Shown here one piece after another: positions 60,101 through 64,000 of a DNA stretch of 64,000 nucleotides. The notes under the pieces are model-generated. The model saw only the letters and a program-made list of their open reading frames with translations, was not told where the DNA came from and made no database searches. This DNA is from Mesobacillus subterraneus (GTDB lineage: Bacteria; Bacillota; Bacilli; Bacillales; Cytobacillaceae), in assembly GCF_003937825.1 (NCBI RefSeq), contig NZ_RSFW01000013.1, positions 124,001 to 188,000 of the forward strand, written 5' to 3'. The position numbers and the translations under genes are program-made. Every line of letters begins with the position of its first letter. The first letter of the stretch is position 1.

Positions 60101-62038
60101 ATAGTTTCCGTCCACATCGTAGCTATACTTATAAAGTGCGCCTTCGATGTCGCCGTCTTTAATCTTCTCGATGACCGGTTTAGCCTCTAGGTCCTGACCA
60201 TCACGCAAGACAGTGATTTTAGTGTTGTCAAAATCAAAGTTCTTGTCAGTCACCTTGATGGTGAACTCCTGTTTTCCACCATACTCTTCACTTTCATTCA
60301 GGTCCTGAATCTCCAGCACTGGAGGTGTTTGGTCAATGGTAAAAGTGAATGGACCTTTAGAGCTCGAGTTGTTGAATAAATCATTTGCTGTTGCTTCAAC
60401 ACTGTATTGGCCATCATCTTTAAAAATATGCTTAGTATGAGCTGTGAATAAAAATTGAGTGAATGGATTGTGTTCAACCTTTACTCCATCCTTTTTTATC
60501 GTTAAAGACTTATCAATCAGGGTTAAATCCGTGACGTAGAAATCTATTTGCGTATCCTTGTTGAAATACTTGCCCTCGAGCTGTTCATTCTCAAGACTTC
60601 CCGTCTTCATGGAGATGACCGGGCCTGATTCTTTATCGACCTTAAACTTAGTAGTCTCGGTCACTTCATTGCCAGCTTTGTCGATAGCATTTGCCTGAAT
60701 CGTATATTCCCCTTCTTCAGACGCTGTGAATGTTGTTTTTCCATTTCTAGACCTTGTTGAGACGTCCTTTTCTTCCTCATTAGGATACTGCAAAGTCACC
60801 GTTACATTGGAGGATTGTATGTTATCCTCATCCAATTCAATCTCTACTTCCATGTTCTCATTCTTTTGCAAGCTATAGGCCTTATCATTCTCGACGTTAT
60901 AAGTGAATTTCGGCTTTGTGTTGTCGACTACAAAAGAATATGAGACAGGGTCATGAAGCTTTCCGTTTTTATGGTGGTCCTTTACTGTTACGAAGACCTG
61001 ATAACTTCCGTCTGGGTCAACCGTGCCGTCTTTTGTTAAATCATATTGATATGTTTCCGTAGTCCTTTTTTTCGTCTCCATTAGGCCTTCGAAAAACTGC
61101 TTACCATCTTTTTCAATGACAAGCGTTGCCTCCCCAATCAGAATCTCACTATCCACTTTGACGCCAATTCGCTGTGCAATTGCATAATCCTTGATGGCTT
61201 TTCCTCCATCAGTCATGTTCAACACAGATACTTTTGGTTCATTCCCTGGCTTTGATACTGTCAAATGGAAGGTTTCGGATACTTCGTTTCCTGCTTTGTC
61301 CGTTGCTGCAATAGTAACTTCATAATTGCCGTTTTCTTTAAAAAGCAGGTCCTTCGTATACTTTCCATTTTCAGCAGCATCTGCAGTGAATACTTCTGCC
61401 GCTTCATCATTCTTTTTCTTGTAAATCTTTATAGAGTTCGGTGCGAGGTTAGCTTCATTTACTTCTGCCGTTAACGTAACATCTTTTGTGTAAAAATTAT
61501 CATTAACGAGGCCATCAGGACCTTTTAACTCTGCTGTTGGTTTTGTAATGTCACGATGTACGGTAAATGAAGTTGCCGATGCAGGGTTCTGCCATTTTTC
61601 CAGTTGCTTTACGTCAACATCGATTTTCACAGCTCCATCAGCACTCAGCGGGAAAGCAACATTGTACACTCCTGTAAAAGCTTCACCTGTTCCTTGCGGA
61701 GATACTGCTATTTCCCCTACAGGATTTCCTTCTAGTTCTGCCGTTACAGTAAGAGGGTTATCCTCAGCGGGATTAATAACAGTCTCTTCCTTGATTCTCC
61801 CATAATCATCTTCTAAATCGACAACAAAGGAAATGTTCTCTTTGTTAGTCCATATCTCACCTGGCTGGGATTTCATCTCCCACCGTTGGTCTTCAAAAGA
61901 AATATACCTTTTTGGATCAGTCTGCTCCGATAGAACTTTCCCATTTAAAATTAAAACTGAAGAGATTAGCACCAGCAAAATCGGAAGAACGACTGGCCAC
62001 TTTTTGCGGACTTTTTTCTTTTTCCTTGGTTCAAGCAT
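57134..62038 (-). CDS. Giant Ig-like repeat surface protein, 1634 aa
   Basis: The N-terminus is highly basic followed by a membrane/signal helix (WPVVLPILLVLISSVLIL). About 15 Ig-like domains of 80-110 residues follow, each starting with a VDxTKP / IDKTxP motif and ending in AxDKAGN. A C-terminal transmembrane helix (LLGGTIAGLLGLIGAATTYL) and RRKR stop-transfer tail anchor it. It is thus a wall-spanning stalk fixed in the membrane at the C-terminus. It follows the TTxL protein by 15 bp, so the two are co-transcribed. AAAAGGAGA precedes the ATG. Confidence 0.82.
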   Translation of the reverse strand: MLEPRKKKKVRKKWPVVLPILLVLISSVLILNGKVLSEQTDPKRYISFEDQRWEMKSQPGEIWTNKENISFVVDLEDDYGRIKEETVINPAEDNPLTVTAELEGNPVGEIAVSPQGTGEAFTGVYNVAFPLSADGAVKIDVDVKQLEKWQNPASATSFTVHRDITKPTAELKGPDGLVNDNFYTKDVTLTAEVNEANLAPNSIKIYKKKNDEAAEVFTADAAENGKYTKDLLFKENGNYEVTIAATDKAGNEVSETFHLTVSKPGNEPKVSVLNMTDGGKAIKDYAIAQRIGVKVDSEILIGEATLVIEKDGKQFFEGLMETKKRTTETYQYDLTKDGTVDPDGSYQVFVTVKDHHKNGKLHDPVSYSFVVDNTKPKFTYNVENDKAYSLQKNENMEVEIELDEDNIQSSNVTVTLQYPNEEEKDVSTRSRNGKTTFTASEEGEYTIQANAIDKAGNEVTETTKFKVDKESGPVISMKTGSLENEQLEGKYFNKDTQIDFYVTDLTLIDKSLTIKKDGVKVEHNPFTQFLFTAHTKHIFKDDGQYSVEATANDLFNNSSSKGPFTFTIDQTPPVLEIQDLNESEEYGGKQEFTIKVTDKNFDFDNTKITVLRDGQDLEAKPVIEKIKDGDIEGALYKYSYDVDGNYEIRFDIQDKATNSPVNALPIFFTIDQDEPKLTVKNLSQNGHYPGLKDATFIIEDLTLDLRKSLLKVTKEDGTIIEYDKWSKEDKGRLKTAYQVLSFEDEGDYKLEFEGYDKKGNSYAIKPINFTIDKTNPELAFTGIKEGDFVKGGNSINVEIDEHNHEFMKVDVYYKVNGGERKDLAWTDKGEKTTNSYPFKGDGDYEFTVVATDKAGNQSTMKKTFTVDDTQPKIKITGAEHNSYNNKDREIKIQVNERNFENNKVEIQFKVDGDKVKYPVKWENVDQETMIKHKFEADGDYEIIVKSEDAAGNPAEAKTLKFTIDKTEPKVDLVTEIEDGLNYRKNMLVKMKVEDRNINLSNTELKVEKNGKPFNVGQLKLLADSKTVAVNSYTFFEEGQYVINLKSTDKAGNTKKHEQLSFIIDKTNPVVNIDGVENNSFNPEGKNVTISVDELNYDTNNVSISATKDGAPFSIGTWKNTSKLSKLGYNFNRDGLYTIMAQAQDKAGNGPISKRMTFTVDTVKPAIDITGVENNAYYNVDKPVNVTIKDINLDINKINVTRNGASYNAGGFSVNGDLASFRHNFSAEGEYNIVVDATDKAGNSFSKTMKFTIDKTKPVITPKFKGQNRVIKNGEYINEVFTPEFALDEAEDMIISATLNNGANLGKNIPVAAREMKYIYKVLARDKAGNESTLEISFTLDTTKPMLNITGVLDGFFNKDIAPQVTYSDIHLDQSKSSVTLNGKPFVNGTKLEYEQDYILKAVVTDLANNVSSRTIVFTIDKTSPVIKFKEPISNKYFNTDLLPQLLIEDMSSYDIIAMLLNGKPYEAGEPIKEEGKHVMFFEVKDKAGNIQQLSVEFIIDKTAPKVVYEGVKNKGKYYDPVDISIRLDNPKDTLKSVMINGEMFDGDVIEENGYKVIKTTLAKIQPYEIEVTAYDEAGNEKTTVILFEIVEKGALVKFYENKPLLGGTIAGLLGLIGAATTYLVRRKRTKVEEE

Positions 62039-62053
62039 CTCTAAATTCTCCTT

Positions 62054-62725
62054 TTAGATTATGGTATTTGAGTGGACAATCATGATATCCACTTGTTTCT
62101 GGAATCGCGGTTCCTCTTCTGTCAGCAAAGTTGTTTCGTCCATGTCGTCCAATAGTGTCGTTTCATCCGCGTCTGCTGTCAGGACGGTTGTCTCATTCCA
62201 GTCTGATAGAATCGTAGTTTCAGTTGGTGCGTCAGCTAGCAGAGTGGTGCCGCTTAATTGTCGTGCGGCTGAGGCTGCTGCCTGGCGAAGACTCTCAGCC
62301 GTTTGGCCGCCATCATTGAGAAGCGCTGTCGGATCGAGTTCTCCCTCGTTAAGGAAGGCTGTCTGTTTAAAGCTTTCCTGGCTGAGGAGCGCGGTTGGAG
62401 CCACGGAATCATGGTTCAACAGTGCAGTCGAAGCGACCGGACCACTCGCCATTTTTTCAGTAGGCTCCACATATTCGCCAACCGCCACTTCCTTCTCGAC
62501 GTTTTTACGGACATGGATTTCCTTCGTAATCGGCTTAGTGACTGTATCCTCAGCCTTGCTCCTCTTCCTCGCCTTCCTGCCAGCACCAGGAAAATTCCGG
62601 CCAGTCAGATCAGTAAGAACCTGAGCAATATTAAGCCTCACATAAGCAAGGATCGCCAGCGTAATGCAAATCAACGCACCCGCCAGCCCCCCATAAAACA
62701 TAATCTGGTATGCCAATCTATTCAC
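62054..62725 (-). CDS. Membrane protein with multiple TTxL/TxLL motifs
   Basis: This 223-aa protein has one N-terminal helix (IMFYGGLAGALICITLAILA), a basic stretch, and a long acidic, probably disordered tail containing about ten spaced T-x-L-L or E-T-T-x-L motifs (STALLN, PTALLS, GTTLLAD, ETTVLT, ETTLLDD, ETTLLTEE). Such threonines in acidic context resemble Ser/Thr-kinase sites read by FHA domains. It starts with GTG behind AAAGGAAGG and lies between the TPR gene and the giant Ig gene. No family recognised. Confidence 0.65.
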   Translation of the reverse strand: MNRLAYQIMFYGGLAGALICITLAILAYVRLNIAQVLTDLTGRNFPGAGRKARKRSKAEDTVTKPITKEIHVRKNVEKEVAVGEYVEPTEKMASGPVASTALLNHDSVAPTALLSQESFKQTAFLNEGELDPTALLNDGGQTAESLRQAAASAARQLSGTTLLADAPTETTILSDWNETTVLTADADETTLLDDMDETTLLTEEEPRFQKQVDIMIVHSNTII

Positions 62726-62735
62726 AGCCTTCCTT

Positions 62736-62880
62736 TAAAACACGAGGACGGTTCTTGTGTTTTCGCTTTTTCGCACGGGAGTAACGTCTCTCTGCTTCAC
62801 TCCAGTTTTCCAAAATCAGGATAACTGTCCCCCTGTTTTCCTCTGTTTTTCCAAAATCAGGAGAACCGTCCCCCTGTTTC
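62736..62880. repeat. GGGACGGT repeat cluster
   Basis: Several arms occur in a row: AACACGAGGACGGTTCTTGTG, ACTCCAGTTTTCCAAAATCAG and TCAGGAGAACCGTCCCCCTG, spread over 145 bp. It occupies the gap between the TPR gene and the TTxL gene. Confidence 0.8.
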
Positions 62881-62893
62881 AGGGCCCTTGTGG

Positions 62894-63997
62894 TCAGAGT
62901 ATATTCAGGTTTTCCATGCGTCGGGTGAGTTTTTTGTATGCTTCGTCTTCTTTGGCGCCTGGGAGGGTGCCTGCTTTTTCGTAGATTTTTTTGGCTTCGG
63001 TGTAGTTTCGTTTGCCTTCTTCTTTGTTATGTTCGATGTCGAGGAGCAGGTTGCCTAGTTTTACGTGGGCATTGATGCTCTCGGGATACTTAGCCAGCGT
63101 TCTTTTGAAGTGCTCTGCGGAACGGGAGAATTCGCCCATTTCCTGGTAGATGACGCCGATTTTGACGTTGACGTCTTCCTGGTCGGCGACGTTCAGGTCA
63201 AGCAGGTTGTTATAGTGCTCGATTGCCTGTTCGAAATCTTCGCGGGCGCTCGCCTTGTCCTCGGAGTTTACTCCGCGGCTGTAAAATGCCTGCGCCAGCT
63301 TCTGTTCGAATTCCATTTCGTACTTAAATTGCAGCTGCTCATCTTCGAGTTTGGCCAGAAGCTCCTTCGCTTTCTGGACAATCTCGATCGCCTGGGTGTT
63401 CGAATCTGGGATTTGGCTTTTATAAGAAATGTAGATATTCGCAAGAGAATTATAGTTATCGATTTTTTTGCTGTCGTTCGCCAGACCGTCATTGTACTGG
63501 TGGAACTGCTGAAGGTCGCTGGCAAACTGCGTATAGTCAATGTTCAGGCTGCTCATAGTGGTGGAAAGCGCCTTGTAGTACTGCGCGTCCGGCCGTTCTT
63601 TTTCATCAACCTGCTGGAAGTATTTCAGTGCATTGTTGTAGTCCCTTTTTACATCGAAATAGGTCATACCCATTTTGAAAAGGACATCGTTACTCTTGTG
63701 GACTCCGCCGTATTTGTCCTGTATGTATGATTCCAGCTTGGCGAGCCCCTCATCTGTCTGGTTTCGATTAATATATAAATCAAGCAAATTGATGTAGGCC
63801 TCCGGGCTCTCTTTGTCAACGCGGGTGGCACTTTCGAGAAGCTTGATCGCCTCGGTCTGCTCACCATCCATCAGCGCAATGCTCGCCTGATTCACAAGAT
63901 TCATATAATCCTGGAATTGCTCGTTCTTCATGCCTTTATAGCCAAGTGCAGATGTCGTGGAGAACGCCAGGAACAGCACCGCCGGTACCACGAACAT
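62894..63997 (-). CDS. TPR-repeat membrane protein, 5' end outside the window
   Basis: At least 367 aa are encoded; the frame stays open to the window edge and the first visible Met is inside a hydrophobic stretch (FVVPAVLFLAFSTTSALGYK), so the true N-terminus probably lies beyond. The rest is built of tetratricopeptide repeats (AIKLLESATRVDKESPEAYI, ALKYFQQVDEKE, SAEHFKRTLAKYPESINAHV). It likely scaffolds a membrane complex with the TTxL and Ig proteins downstream. Confidence 0.75.
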   Translation of the reverse strand: MFVVPAVLFLAFSTTSALGYKGMKNEQFQDYMNLVNQASIALMDGEQTEAIKLLESATRVDKESPEAYINLLDLYINRNQTDEGLAKLESYIQDKYGGVHKSNDVLFKMGMTYFDVKRDYNNALKYFQQVDEKERPDAQYYKALSTTMSSLNIDYTQFASDLQQFHQYNDGLANDSKKIDNYNSLANIYISYKSQIPDSNTQAIEIVQKAKELLAKLEDEQLQFKYEMEFEQKLAQAFYSRGVNSEDKASAREDFEQAIEHYNNLLDLNVADQEDVNVKIGVIYQEMGEFSRSAEHFKRTLAKYPESINAHVKLGNLLLDIEHNKEEGKRNYTEAKKIYEKAGTLPGAKEDEAYKKLTRRMENLNIL

Positions 63998-64000
63998 CGC

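Noticed and set aside
57500-61900. Plus-strand frames opposite the giant Ig gene
   Set aside because: They are short, lack ribosome sites and mirror the coding strand's low stop density; read as shadows.

Overview
The window looks like chromosomal DNA from a Gram-positive, endospore-forming member of the Bacillaceae (Bacillus/Mesobacillus-like). Evidence: moderate GC, strong AGGAGG-type ribosome binding sites, many TTG and GTG starts, lipoprotein signal peptides, and a conserved block (ssb, ywpF, fabZ, flhP, flhO, mbl) that matches the Bacillus subtilis ywp/mbl region. There are no rRNA or tRNA genes, transposases, phage genes or CRISPR arrays.

Region 1 (1-17.4 kb) is a pentose / xylo-oligosaccharide locus. 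It holds a sugar ABC importer, a YesL-type membrane protein, an aldo/keto reductase, galM, xylB, xylA, the ROK repressor xylR, a cytosolic GH43 glycosidase, a Gfo/Idh oxidoreductase and the xylFGH importer. Two matching dyads, each covering the -35 box of a strong promoter (xylA at 9677-9703, xylF at 17385-17411), indicate common repression by XylR.

Region 2 (17.4-27.4 kb) looks like a glycerol-3-phosphate locus. It holds glpP (antiterminator), mgtC, a large secreted lamin-tail/fibronectin protein, a HAD phosphatase, a metallo-beta-lactamase-fold hydrolase and a ugpBAE-like ABC importer. Three places (19233 on +, 23295 on -, 27256 on -) carry the same short RNA motif (core AGAGAUGNGGAGA) followed directly by an intrinsic terminator whose 5' arm overlaps the motif. 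I read these as GlpP-dependent antitermination leaders that tie the three transcription units into one small regulon.

Region 3 (27.5-31.1 kb) has a WHH-type HNH nuclease, toxin-like, behind a clear cyclic-di-GMP-I riboswitch with terminator and antiterminator. Two unusual Gly/Ala-rich membrane-type proteins follow; one of them has a possible PD-(D/E)XK-like nuclease motif.

Region 4 (31.4-48 kb) is mixed: galU, a LysM/NlpC endopeptidase, an ECF sigma factor with a likely anti-sigma partner, a SUKH-domain protein, yknX/yknW without yknYZ, a SWIM protein plus SNF2 helicase pair, and a secreted beta-helix/Ig-like/cell-wall-binding-repeat protein.

Region 5 (48-54 kb) is the conserved housekeeping block. 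Region 6 (54.4-57.1 kb) is a three-gene module (small helical protein, lipoprotein, lipase with a helical C-terminus) resembling type VII secreted lipase toxins of the TslA/TilA kind. Region 7 (57.1 kb to the end) is an operon of a TPR protein (cut by the window edge), a membrane protein rich in TTxL-like motifs, and a 1634-residue surface protein with about 15 Ig-like repeats.

Intergenic DNA is rich in a GGGACGGTTC-type palindromic repeat (11 sites), two copies of a roughly 130-bp Bacillaceae repeat, and two stretches with an exact 21-bp period. All calls come from reading the sequence and from family knowledge; no database search was run.
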